Shown: one piece after another, positions 43,349-50,034 of the stretch
Layout of the letters: each line of letters starts with the position of its first letter
How positions within the stretch are numbered: position 1 is the stretch's first letter
Assembly (NCBI GenBank): GCA_934376955.1
Contig: CAKRPJ010000018.1
Location: forward strand, 1-50,034
Source of the DNA: CAKRPJ01 sp934376955
GTDB lineage: Bacteria > Bacillota > Clostridia > Lachnospirales > Lachnospiraceae
DNA: 50,034 bases
Direction of reading: 5' to 3'
Notes under the pieces: model-generated
Seen by the model: only the letters and a program-made list of their open reading frames with translations
Told to the model about the DNA's origin: nothing
Databases searched by the model: none
Position numbers and translations under genes: made by a program

Positions 43349-44458
43349 ATGTCATTTATTAAAAAAGAACCTGTTCTCTCCGCTGCTGCGGCACTGGCCG
43401 CCATATCCATGTTTTTTGTTCCTCCGTCCGCAAAATATTTCTCTTATATTGATTTCCGGACACTGGCGCTCCTATTTTCCCTGATGACGGTTGTTGCAGG
43501 CCTAAAGGAAATAGGACTATTCCAATTTCTCGGTTCTTCCCTGCTTTCCGGTTTAAAAAGCACAAGGCAGCTGATCCTGACTCTTACGGCTCTCTGCTTT
43601 TTTTCGAGTATGCTAATCACAAATGACGTGGCTTTGATCACCTTTGTCCCCTTTGCGATCCTGATTTTAAACATGGCCGGTCTTACGGAGCTTATGATCC
43701 CTGTGATCGTTCTGCAGACCATTGCCGCAAACCTCGGCAGCATGGCTACACCGATCGGGAACCCGCAGAATCTGTATCTGTACTCCTCATATAGCCTCTC
43801 CGCCGAAAAGCTTGTCGGATATATGCTGCCTCTCACCGTATTTTCCGCCCTGCTTCTTGTGATCGCCATACTATTTATTAAAAATCATCCCTTGTCCGTC
43901 AAGCCATCTTTTCTTGAGAAAGCCTCTCGCCCAGAAATGTCATCACTTATCTTCTATCTCATTCTTTTTCTTGTATGCCTCGGATGTGTGATGCGGATCT
44001 ATCCATGGCCTGTAATGCTTATCGTGATCCTGCTGGCCGTTCTTTTTAAAGACCGCACTCTCTTTCAGAGAGTCGATTATTTCCAGCTGCTGACCTTTGT
44101 ATGCTTCTTTGTATTTATCGGCAACATGGAACGTCTTCCGGCCGTGTCCTCTCTGCTCACAAAGCTGATCGCCGGACGGGAATTTGCTGCCGGCGTTCTC
44201 TTAAGCCAATGCATCAGCAATGTACCGGCAGCGATCCTGCTTTCCGGCTTCACCGATGCAGTCCGGCCGCTCCTTTACGGTGTCAATATCGGCGGCCTCG
44301 GAACGCTGATTGCCTCCCTCGCCAGCGTGATCTCCTATCGCGCTTATGCTGAGGTACCGGAAGCAAAATCCGGAACCTATATGGTCGTATTTACTGCCTA
44401 CAACCTTGTCTTCCTTGCTGTTTTATGTATTGCAGGATGGGCATTAATGGCACAGTAA
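43349..44458 (+). CDS. SLC13/ArsB-like anion permease
   Basis: 369 residues with about ten membrane helices. The two family signatures with conserved Asn/Asp and Pro in re-entrant regions are seen: SMLITNDVALITFVPF and NLGSMATPIGNPQN in the first half, SQCISNVPAAILLSGF in the second. Known: ion-transporter superfamily members carry dicarboxylates, citrate, sulfate or arsenite with Na+ or H+. The substrate cannot be set; GNPQN resembles CitMHS/NhaD-type proteins. The divergent LAL regulator is the probable controller. Confidence 0.88.
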   Translation: MSFIKKEPVLSAAAALAAISMFFVPPSAKYFSYIDFRTLALLFSLMTVVAGLKEIGLFQFLGSSLLSGLKSTRQLILTLTALCFFSSMLITNDVALITFVPFAILILNMAGLTELMIPVIVLQTIAANLGSMATPIGNPQNLYLYSSYSLSAEKLVGYMLPLTVFSALLLVIAILFIKNHPLSVKPSFLEKASRPEMSSLIFYLILFLVCLGCVMRIYPWPVMLIVILLAVLFKDRTLFQRVDYFQLLTFVCFFVFIGNMERLPAVSSLLTKLIAGREFAAGVLLSQCISNVPAAILLSGFTDAVRPLLYGVNIGGLGTLIASLASVISYRAYAEVPEAKSGTYMVVFTAYNLVFLAVLCIAGWALMAQ

Positions 44459-44499
44459 TTCTGATTCGTGTCTCTGATCCTTGTCCGTGTTTTCCGGAG

Positions 44500-44540
44500 C
44501 TGTCGCATCAGCAATATTTTTGCTTAGCGGCAGTTTTTTT
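44500..44540 (+). terminator. Terminator of the SLC13-like gene
   Basis: Outer arms CTGTCGC/GCGGCAG (one G.U), inner hairpin GCAA/TTGC, followed by seven T. Confidence 0.75.
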
Positions 44541-44550
44541 CTTTCTGCCC

Positions 44551-44579
44551 TTGACATCTCACTTTATATTCCATATAAT
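44551..44579 (+). promoter_or_regulatory. Perfect-consensus sigma-A promoter of the crotonase gene
   Basis: TTGACA (44551-44556), exactly 17 bp, TATAAT (44574-44579). This is the strongest promoter of the window by consensus. Confidence 0.85.
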
Positions 44580-44599
44580 GAAATCAATTCCATATTATG
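44571..44599 (+). repeat. Direct repeat over the -10 of the crotonase promoter
   Basis: CCATATAATG (44571-44580) and CCATATTATG (44590-44599) are spaced 19 bp apart, one over the -10 and one over the likely transcript start. Placed like a repressor site. Confidence 0.4.
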
Positions 44600-44633
44600 G
44601 TATTTGAAGTAGTGAATAAGGGAGGAGATTTTT

Positions 44634-45464
44634 ATGGCAGACCTGATCTATGAAGTACATAACCATCTTGCACGCATCACACTGAACCGTCCAAAACAGC
44701 TTAACTGCTTCAGTGAAGAAATGATCCGTCTCTGGACGGAAGCCCTTGAGGATGTCCGTGACAATGACGAGGTATACGCGCTCCTGCTGTCCGGGAATGG
44801 AAAAGCCTTCTGTGCGGGCGGCGATGTTAAGGCAATGGCAGCCGGTGACGGATTCTTTAAAAGCAATGAAGATATCTCCTCCACTGCCCTTGCAAGAAAA
44901 AACTCGCTCTGGAAAGGCATCCAGCGGATCCCGCTCCTCTTAGAAGAAATCGATAAACCGGTGGTGGCAAAGCTTCACGGAGCTGCTGTCGGAGCCGGGC
45001 TGGATATGGCTCTCATGTGCGACGTGCGGATCGCCGGTGAAAGCGCTTCCATGTCAGAAAGCTATTTTAATGCCGGTATCGTTCCCGGAGACGGCGGAGC
45101 TTATTTCCTCCCGCGTCTCGTCGGACGGGATAAAGCATTAGATTTGTTCTGGACAGCCCGAACCTTAAAAGGAAAGGAAGCCGCAGACATGGGGCTTGTC
45201 ACCTACTGCATTCCCGACGAGGAGCTGGATGCATTCGTGGAAAACTATATGCAAAAGCTTCTTGACGCACCGCAGCAGGCAATGCGCCTTACCAAGCGTG
45301 CTGTTTTACAAGGAGAACAGAGCACACTTCGCGCATCCTTAGACCTCATCTCCTCCTTCATGGGAATCGTCACTGAGCTCGATGACTACCATAAGAGGAC
45401 CAGCGCTCTTGTGGAAAAAATGCAGCACGCAAAAAACACCGCCGAAACAGCCCAGCAGCGTTAG
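44634..45464 (+). CDS. Enoyl-CoA hydratase/isomerase family protein
   Basis: 276 residues, crotonase fold. Oxyanion-hole segments GNGKAFCAGGDVKAMA and KLHGAAVGAGLDMAL, then AGIVPGDGGAYFLPRLVG. Known: hydration or isomerisation of enoyl-CoA, and related reactions on CoA thioesters. The glutamate usual in true hydratases before GIVPGDGG appears to be replaced by Tyr in my alignment by eye, so the exact reaction is open. GGGAGGAG precedes the start. The 3' end forms half of the terminator of the convergent gene. Confidence 0.88.
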   Translation: MADLIYEVHNHLARITLNRPKQLNCFSEEMIRLWTEALEDVRDNDEVYALLLSGNGKAFCAGGDVKAMAAGDGFFKSNEDISSTALARKNSLWKGIQRIPLLLEEIDKPVVAKLHGAAVGAGLDMALMCDVRIAGESASMSESYFNAGIVPGDGGAYFLPRLVGRDKALDLFWTARTLKGKEAADMGLVTYCIPDEELDAFVENYMQKLLDAPQQAMRLTKRAVLQGEQSTLRASLDLISSFMGIVTELDDYHKRTSALVEKMQHAKNTAETAQQR

Positions 45465-45481
45465 GGCCTTCAGCGGTGTTT
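45434..45481 (-). terminator. Terminator of the M20 gene lying inside the crotonase 3' end
   Basis: Minus-strand arms AAACACCGC/GCGGTGTTT with inner GCCC/GGGC, followed by TTTT toward the crotonase coding sequence. The crotonase stop codon lies within the hairpin. Confidence 0.78.
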
Positions 45482-45506
45482 GCCGAAATATTTCTTATTT
45501 TATTTT

Positions 45507-46850
45507 CTATTTTGCGTCTCCGTATTCCTTAAACAGACGAACATAGAAATCAACGTTATCCGGGATCACATTGCAGTCAATGTGCTCATTGACCTGATGT
45601 GCTCCGGCAGTGCGGTCACTGTGCTTGATTCCGGTCACGCGGTATACGCTCTTTGTCGGAGTCAGATCGCAATAATATCTGGAATCTGTTCCGCCTGCAA
45701 GCATAGACGGCATAACCGTGATTCCCGGATATTTGTCCTCAAAGATCTTTGTAAGGAGACGATAGCCATAGCTTTCTGTTGTGGAGATTGCCGGCGGGTT
45801 GTGTCCCTTAACGAGGCGCACTTTAACTTCTTCCGGAAGTACCTTTGCAAAGTGTGCCTCCAGATCCTCCAGTGTCTCTCCCGGCAGAAGACGGCTGTTC
45901 GTGATAACTACGGCACGCTCCGGAAGGATGTTAGCCTGATCGCTGCCGCTTGCCATTGTAGCGGCCGTTGTGGTGCGGAGCATCTGGTTTGCCTTCTTAT
46001 CTGTTTCTGCCAGCTGCTTTAATTCCTCCCAGTTTGCCTCAGGATCCTGATAAAGCTCACCTAAATGTCCCGGGGTAAACGGTGCCAGTGCTTTCATCTC
46101 TGCGATCACCGGAGCGGTAAGCTTTGCCTCCATACGATTATTTTCCAGCTGCCATACTGCATTTCCAAGCTTTCCGAGAGCTGTATGTACCGGCGGGAAG
46201 GAGGAATGACCGCCTTCATCCTCTACACTAAATTCATAATCTGCATATCCCTTTTCACAGGTGACGATGGTTGCTACGAGCTTTCCGTCCATTTCAGAGA
46301 TTCCGCCGCACTCATCGATCACCATACCAAACTGGATTCCACGCTTTAAAAGCTCATCGTGAACAATCTGGCAGGCAGCGCCCGGGCCGCCCATGATTTC
46401 TTCATTGTATCCGAATGCAAGATAAATATCGTAATCCGGAACAAATCCATCTGCGATGAGCATTTCCAGTGCATCCAGATAAGCCTGCATATTGCACTTG
46501 GAATCTGTGCATCCACGTCCCCACATAATATTGTCCTCATCTACATGAGCAGAAAACGGCGGATATTTCCACATGGAATGATCTCCCTCCGGAACCACAT
46601 CCTGATGAGCAGTCATAAGGAGAGGAAGATTTCCGGATTTTCCTGTTCCCTTCCACGTATAGAGAAGGGCACACTTTCCGATGATCTCTTTTTTAAGAGT
46701 CTTGTGAACAAGAGGATATGCCTCCTCGAGATAAGCATGAAGCTTAAGGAAATCATCGACTCTCGTTTTTTCCGGATCTGCACTGGAAACTGTTGGGATC
46801 TGAACCATTCCCTGCAGATGTCTGACAAAAAGCTCCTTATCGTAATTCAT
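45507..46850 (-). CDS. M20 family metallohydrolase (CPS1/PM20D1-like)
   Basis: 447 residues. Dinuclear-zinc motifs: His in MTAHQDVVPEGD, bridging Asp in MWGRGCTDSKCNM, the general base Glu pair in GYNEEIMGG, and a late ligand His near the C-terminus (ITGIKHSDRTAGAHQVNEH trimmed here to AGAHQVNEH). A lid/dimerisation domain (about 200-330) is inserted as usual. Known: this branch includes carboxypeptidase S and N-acyl amino acid hydrolases. It follows a second M20 gene by 72 bp and lacks a clear promoter, so co-transcription is likely. The substrate is inference. Confidence 0.9.
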   Translation of the reverse strand: MNYDKELFVRHLQGMVQIPTVSSADPEKTRVDDFLKLHAYLEEAYPLVHKTLKKEIIGKCALLYTWKGTGKSGNLPLLMTAHQDVVPEGDHSMWKYPPFSAHVDEDNIMWGRGCTDSKCNMQAYLDALEMLIADGFVPDYDIYLAFGYNEEIMGGPGAACQIVHDELLKRGIQFGMVIDECGGISEMDGKLVATIVTCEKGYADYEFSVEDEGGHSSFPPVHTALGKLGNAVWQLENNRMEAKLTAPVIAEMKALAPFTPGHLGELYQDPEANWEELKQLAETDKKANQMLRTTTAATMASGSDQANILPERAVVITNSRLLPGETLEDLEAHFAKVLPEEVKVRLVKGHNPPAISTTESYGYRLLTKIFEDKYPGITVMPSMLAGGTDSRYYCDLTPTKSVYRVTGIKHSDRTAGAHQVNEHIDCNVIPDNVDFYVRLFKEYGDAK

Positions 46851-46922
46851 GTTTTTATACCTGATCCAATTCTTTTATTCTAAATCGGATCTTTCCTTTC
46901 TCCCGAAGGTCATCGGGTTTTT

Positions 46923-48293
46923 TTAATGATTCTGAAAGTCTATTGTCACGTCTCCGTTTTCATCATACCTTACCGCGTCCTTATCAAGGATCAGCTTATT
47001 CGCTGTTTCAAGGAACTCCGGTATAGACGTATAGGCCGGTTTATAATTTTCAATGATCTCTTTTGCGGCTATCGCATTGTTTCCAAGCAGTGCATCCGCT
47101 AAAAACAGCTGTGCCTTTGCAGAATTGACACACAGACGATTTGGATCCGTCACCTTATAATCAATGCCATGAACGACTCCTGAAGCTCCGCTCGCATTAA
47201 ACTGAACTCCCGGCATAATCTGTGTTACATCACCGAAATCGGTAGTTCCTGTCTGCCATTCGTCATAGTCAAAGCTTACATGTTCTTCTCCGACCAGCTC
47301 ACAGCAGCATTTCTCTGCCAGCTTCATCAGCGTCGGATCGTGGAATGCGGGGGAATGACCCGGTCTGTCGGAAATCTCGACACCGGCTCCCATTGCCAAA
47401 GCACCTCCTGCCATAGCACGATTGATCTTTTTATTTTCAAAGGCAATAGCGGCCAGAGTCTTTGCCCGCACATGGCTCTCCACTACCAGCTCATCCGGGA
47501 TGATATTCACCGCACTGTTTACGCCCATAACCACGGGATGGAAGCGCACCATATCCTTTTCCCGGAAGGTTTCCCGCAGATCATTGGCAGCCTGCATTCC
47601 GAGCATTGCTGCATATTCCGCGTTGATCCCAAGATGGGGAGAGCCGCCTGCATGGGCCGATTTTCCCTTAAATCTCAGTGTTTTCATTATGCAGCCATTG
47701 TTTCCGGACGAACAGGAGAAGTCGATCGGGGAATCCGGCGTCGTGCTGCTGCCATGGACCATAAATGCAATATCCACGTCATCAAAAAATCCCCGGTTCA
47801 TCAGCTCGATCTTTCCGGCAAAAAAGGTGATAGTGCCTTCTTTACGCAGCTTTTCTCTGAAGCCAAGCTGGATCATCTCCTCTGCCGGTACCGCCATTAA
47901 TCTGATTTTTCCGCAGAGTCCGTCCAGAGCGCCGGGCTGCTTTAACGCAGCAGCGATCCCCAAAAGAGCCGCTGCCTGAGCATGATGTCCGCAGCAGTGT
48001 GTCATTCCATTTACTGACTCCGGATGATTTGCAATATCGAGTGCATCAAGCTCGCCCATGATCACCAGTGTTGGGCCCGGCTTTCCTGTATCCACATCGG
48101 TATAAAAGCCCGGTATGTTCCCGGCCTGTGTCAACGTATAACCGAGGGCCTCAAACTTATCGGTCAGATATCCGTTCGCCTGCCATTCCGTAAAACCTGT
48201 TTGCGGATGAGCCCAAAGCCAGCGTTCTGCCTCCAAGATCATTGGCTTCACCTGATCCACATTTTTCACGATCATCTGCTGTCTGTCCGTCAT
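46923..48293 (-). CDS. M20D-type amidohydrolase (AbgB-like)
   Basis: About 456 residues from ATG 48293, which has GGAGG eight bases upstream; the upstream part of the open frame is excluded by this. Metal motifs: GELDALD, CCGHHAQAAALLG, AVPAEEMIQLG and a late His in GVVHGIDYKV. The catalytic and dimerisation domains are both present. Known: the AbgB/M20D group cleaves p-aminobenzoyl-glutamate and other N-acylated amino acids or dipeptides. It is upstream of the second M20 gene in the same direction. Confidence 0.9.
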   Translation of the reverse strand: MTDRQQMIVKNVDQVKPMILEAERWLWAHPQTGFTEWQANGYLTDKFEALGYTLTQAGNIPGFYTDVDTGKPGPTLVIMGELDALDIANHPESVNGMTHCCGHHAQAAALLGIAAALKQPGALDGLCGKIRLMAVPAEEMIQLGFREKLRKEGTITFFAGKIELMNRGFFDDVDIAFMVHGSSTTPDSPIDFSCSSGNNGCIMKTLRFKGKSAHAGGSPHLGINAEYAAMLGMQAANDLRETFREKDMVRFHPVVMGVNSAVNIIPDELVVESHVRAKTLAAIAFENKKINRAMAGGALAMGAGVEISDRPGHSPAFHDPTLMKLAEKCCCELVGEEHVSFDYDEWQTGTTDFGDVTQIMPGVQFNASGASGVVHGIDYKVTDPNRLCVNSAKAQLFLADALLGNNAIAAKEIIENYKPAYTSIPEFLETANKLILDKDAVRYDENGDVTIDFQNH

Positions 48294-48333
48294 AATATGT
48301 TCCTCCATGAAGTTTTCAGAGTTTTCTTTTAAT

Positions 48334-48339
48334 AATATA
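48334..48339 (-). promoter_or_regulatory. Extended -10 of the M20 gene pair
   Basis: Minus-strand TGGTATATT gives an extended -10 about 40 bp before the start; the -35 (TGTCCA at 17 bp) is weak. Confidence 0.45.
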
Positions 48340-48381
48340 CCACATTTTCTCAATTCTGGACAGTAGTAAGCTGCAATAATT

Positions 48382-48454
48382 TGTAACTATTCAGTACCTT
48401 CATAGTTACAAGCAAAAATCCATTCCAAATCGGCTGCGCCGATGGGATTTTTGC
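48382..48454. repeat. REP-like double palindrome
   Basis: Two palindromes in tandem: TGTAACTAT/ATAGTTACA (48382-48410), then a compound hairpin with outer GCAAAAATCC/GGATTTTTGC and inner ATCGGC-TGC-GCCGAT (48412-48454). It looks like an intergenic repeat unit; copies elsewhere cannot be checked within this window. Confidence 0.6.
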
Positions 48455-48526
48455 CTTCCGGTTTATAAAACAAATATTTTGTTGCTTACATTGCGAATAT
48501 TCGTAAGATTGATTTCTCCGGCCTGA

Positions 48527-48555
48527 TTGACAATTTTTTCCAAAAGTGCTATTCT
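48527..48555 (+). promoter_or_regulatory. Promoter of tRNA-Ala
   Basis: TTGACA (48527-48532), 17-bp spacer, TATTCT (48550-48555), 25 bp before the mature tRNA. Confidence 0.75.
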
Positions 48556-48580
48556 AAAGTATGTTCAAATCCGTTTGCAT

Positions 48581-48653
48581 GGGCTCGTGGCTCAGTTGGG
48601 AGAGCGTTCGGTTCGCATCCGAAAGGTCGAGGGTTCAAGTCCCTTCGGGTCCA
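48581..48653 (+). tRNA. tRNA-Ala(CGC)
   Basis: Full cloverleaf: acceptor GGGCTCG/CGGGTCC including the G3:U70 alanine identity pair, anticodon stem TTCGG/CCGAA with loop TTCGCAT (anticodon CGC), T loop TTCAAGT. CCA is not encoded. Accessory-type DNA begins just downstream, so the 3' end may serve as an attachment site (inference). Confidence 0.94.
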
Positions 48654-48681
48654 GTCACTTCCACCCGTAAAACGGGCGGCT

Positions 48682-48745
48682 GACAACAAAAAGGCTGAAT
48701 ATCAAGCACCGTGAAAGTGCGAGATATTCAGCCTCTTTTGTTGTC
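48682..48745 (+). terminator. Long hairpin after tRNA-Ala
   Basis: Arms GACAACAAAA-AGGCTGAATATC (48682-48703) and its complement (48723-48745) with a single bulge; a nested GCAC/GTGC is in the loop. The A-run and T-run flank the GC-containing core, so it can terminate in both directions. A smaller CCCGT/ACGGG hairpin (48664-48676) comes first. Confidence 0.75.
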
Positions 48746-48756
48746 CGGGGATTGCA

Positions 48757-48805
48757 AAGGGGCTTGCCCCTTGGCACACAACTTTGCTTGCAAAGCGTAG
48801 TGTGT
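48757..48805. repeat. Two adjacent palindromes, possible remnant transfer origin
   Basis: AAGGGGC-TT-GCCCCTT (48757-48772) and ACACA-CTTTGC-TT-GCAAAG-TGTGT type (48776-48805). Paired GC-rich palindromes beside mobile-element gene remnants are seen at oriT sites of integrative elements; that role is inferred only. Confidence 0.35.
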
Positions 48806-49014
48806 TATACCTGCCGGCTATACGATACAACATGAGTACCAAATCCGAAGGCTCTGGGTTCTTATACCACTAACCACGAGAGAGCCACTATACGCTTCTT
48901 GCTCCAAAAAATATGTGATTTCATAAAATCCGACTTAGACCCTATCCGTATCCGCCATTGCTTTTCTTTTTCGGTCAGGCGGTGCTATGGACTGCGGTTT
49001 GTATTTAATCTACA

Positions 49015-49104
49015 TATTTTATCTCTACGTTCCGGTAACTACCACTGCTCATACGTGTAATTTCATGATCGATTGTCTTTTTCTATCCTTCTCTGTTTCT
49101 TCAT
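49015..49104 (-). pseudogene. Small mobile-element-type gene broken by a frameshift
   Basis: ATG 49104 has a strong GGAGG nine bases upstream and reads MKKQRRIEKDN, then meets TGA at 49065-49063. A one-base shift near that point restores a well-formed ending, DHEITRMSSGSYRNVEIKYVD trimmed here to RMSSGSYRNVEIKYVD, stopping at 49015. Together they would give a basic protein of about 29 residues. I do not recognise the function. It lies 21 bp after the other broken gene in the same direction. Confidence 0.45.
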
Positions 49105-49125
49105 AGGTAGTCACCTCCGCCTTTA

Positions 49126-49334
49126 TCATACAGCTATACCAGTCAGTTCTTCAAGTTTGTGATCGGTACCACGAATCATCTCCATCAGACAATACAATGT
49201 CCCCGCATCAAAAAATCGAATTTCCTGTGCGATAAACTCCGCTCGTTTTGCTGAAATTTTCCCATTACTTCTTCAAAATGTTTTCCTTTGTGAATTACTG
49301 CGATCAAATCTTTTCCTCCATAAATTCCGTATCT
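49126..49334 (-). pseudogene. Truncated, frameshifted gene fragment of an integrated element
   Basis: Minus-strand frame reads YGGKDLIAVIHKGKHFEEVM, then a second frame continues GKISAKRAEFIAQEIRFF and ends in MEMIRGTDHKLEELTGIAV at 49126. The switch occurs at GGGAAAA and is explained by loss of one A. The 5' end is also lost (stop at 49337-49335). Composition and residue pattern are those of a real protein C-terminus. It resembles small accessory proteins of conjugative elements in gut Firmicutes, from memory only. Confidence 0.5.
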
Positions 49335-49465
49335 TTAACTTCTGCACAAATTGTATCGAAGTGATTTTCATTTTTTAGTTTTCGGTACTTTGAACTTTGT
49401 GCCAACTTGTCACGAAAATGTATCTGACCGCTGGCATTTTATTGCTTGTGGGTGAATTGACTGCA

Positions 49466-49494
49466 AAACTTCCCGACGATTTGCCGGGAAGTTT
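49466..49494. repeat. Hairpin 1 of a palindrome family
   Basis: AAACTTCCCG/CGGGAAGTTT with a 9-base spacer containing TTTGC. Same plan as the hairpins near 49875-49933. Confidence 0.6.
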
Positions 49495-49775
49495 ATGACC
49501 ACACATCACAAAATAATCAAGAGGAACTTGCCTTGCATTTTTGTTTTCCGTTTATGTGAAATGAAACTTCTGTGCAAATTGCTCAGAGGTTGTTAAGTAA
49601 AAGCATTCAGAATGAATGCGCAGCTGATATCGCAGATACCGTTCAAAGGGGATTGGGGATGCTGCCCCAACAAGCAATTTGCGAAGATTGACCCAGTAGG
49701 GAAATCGAGAAAATGAGTAAATCTGTACTGGTTTATACTGCTTGCCAATTTGTGAACGGACATGATATGGGGCAG

Positions 49776-49933
49776 AATTATTCCCGACTTGGGAATAATT
49801 TCGCTGTGCCACTTATGACCAATTCAAGGACAAGTTAAAGTTTCCCGTATCATTTTACAGGAAATTTTCTGGTCAACTTCTGGACAAGTTGCCAGAAGTT
49901 ATGTCTCAACTTCGCCGCATGTTGCGGCAAAGT
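49776..49933. repeat. Cluster of four hairpins running into the HsdS-like frame
   Basis: (a) AATTATTCCC-GACTT-GGGAATAATT, 49776-49800. (b) AAAGTTTCC/GGAAATTTT, 49837-49868. (c) AACTTCTGG/CCAGAAGTT, 49875-49900. (d) CTT.GCCGCA/TGCGGC.AAG, 49910-49932. The last three follow each other every 35-38 bp. Confidence 0.6.
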
Positions 49934-50034
49934 GACTCCTCAAAATACACTTCTGCCGATAATTTGCCTTATGAGAAAGTTGGTAAAAACGAGCCGGTGT
50001 GCATTGCAGACGAGGTGCCGTTTGATATTCCTAA
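49901..50034 (+). CDS. Type I restriction specificity subunit (HsdS), 5' end, runs off the window
   Basis: From ATG 49901 the frame is open to the window end (44 codons); ATG 49919 is an alternative start, and the same frame is open back to about 49799. The segment NLPYEKVGKNEPVCIADEVP followed by FDIP matches the entry into an HsdS target-recognition domain, normally continued by ESWEW. The usual conserved helix and spacer ahead of it are replaced by a short, hairpin-rich stretch, and no clear ribosome binding site is seen. Known: HsdS gives DNA specificity to type I restriction-modification. It could be a silent or rearranged cassette rather than a full gene. Confidence 0.45.
   Translation, partial: MSQLRRMLRQSDSSKYTSADNLPYEKVGKNEPVCIADEVPFDIP

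Larger units (their letters stand above)
48654..49900. other. Accessory region with no intact gene
   Basis: About 1.25 kb after tRNA-Ala. The composition is more AT-rich than its left neighbours and no complete coding sequence with a good ribosome binding site is seen. It contains a terminator, two palindromes, two frameshifted small genes on the minus strand, and several hairpins leading into an HsdS-like frame. Fragments such as a 41-codon frame at 49713-49838 are too weak to call. Confidence 0.6.

Noticed and set aside
46902..46924. CCCGA/TCGGG hairpin with seven T on the plus strand
   Set aside because: No plus-strand gene ends here; on the minus strand it is preceded, not followed, by the homopolymer, so it is not a terminator for the flanking M20 genes.
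47280..47979. Two long plus-strand frames (up to 206 codons) inside the AbgB-like gene
   Set aside because: They are antisense to a clear M20D protein and have Cys/His/Ser-rich, non-domain composition.
49552..49812. 86-codon frame on the minus strand
   Set aside because: No convincing ribosome binding site or recognisable motif, and it lies over the hairpin cluster; treated as chance.
1..50034. CRISPR arrays, rRNA genes, complete insertion sequences
   Set aside because: No regularly spaced repeats, rRNA segments or transposase genes were seen on either strand.

Overview
The window looks like chromosomal DNA of a spore-forming Clostridia bacterium, most likely a Lachnospiraceae-type gut anaerobe. 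The signs are an alpha/beta-type small acid-soluble spore protein, a GerA-family germination protein of SpoVAF type, a Rex redox repressor, many Fe-S enzymes, an EFR1-type flavodoxin/ferredoxin protein, an HPr with both His15 and Ser46, strong purine-rich ribosome binding sites and tightly overlapping operons. The genus cannot be fixed from the sequence. Most genes are on the minus strand.

Region 1 (1-14.4 kb): the end of an S9 peptidase, a CNNM/CBS membrane protein, then a coupled operon rex-acpS-nnr-alr-mazF (redox sensing, ACP activation, NAD(P)HX repair, D-alanine, orphan toxin). These are followed by an ABC-F translation factor, hpr-mrp, a MATE exporter, an EFR1 protein, queH and the principal sigma factor gene rpoD.

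Region 2 (14.5-24 kb): a seven-gene overlapping operon NfeD / SPFH / patatin / small membrane protein / BirA / MutY / lipid kinase that joins membrane and lipid proteins to two housekeeping enzymes. Then come nadE-trmH and a divergent tcdA. Just past tcdA, on the minus strand, a consensus promoter, two hairpins and a terminator-like stem outline an unannotated small RNA of about 105 nt.

Region 3 (24-40 kb): a SpoVAF-like protein, a creatininase-family hydrolase, AEC transporter plus ABC-F, guaB, a mini corrinoid operon cbiG - tandem CobU fusion - cobD, a spore protein, a secreted unknown, BaiN-like flavoprotein - cmk - ispH - rpsA, and a ferredoxin-tailed aldo/keto reductase.

Region 4 (40.4-48.3 kb): tRNA-Pro(GGG), a MalT-type (LAL) regulator divergent from an SLC13/ArsB-like permease, a crotonase, and two M20 hydrolases. 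This may be a small uptake and amide-hydrolysis module.

Region 5 (48.3-50.0 kb): palindromic repeats, tRNA-Ala(CGC), then AT-rich accessory DNA. It holds two small genes each broken by a single-base frameshift, oriT-like palindromes, a cluster of hairpins with compensating arm changes, and the start of a type I restriction specificity (HsdS) reading frame running off the window. It resembles the decayed edge of an integrated element beside a tRNA gene.
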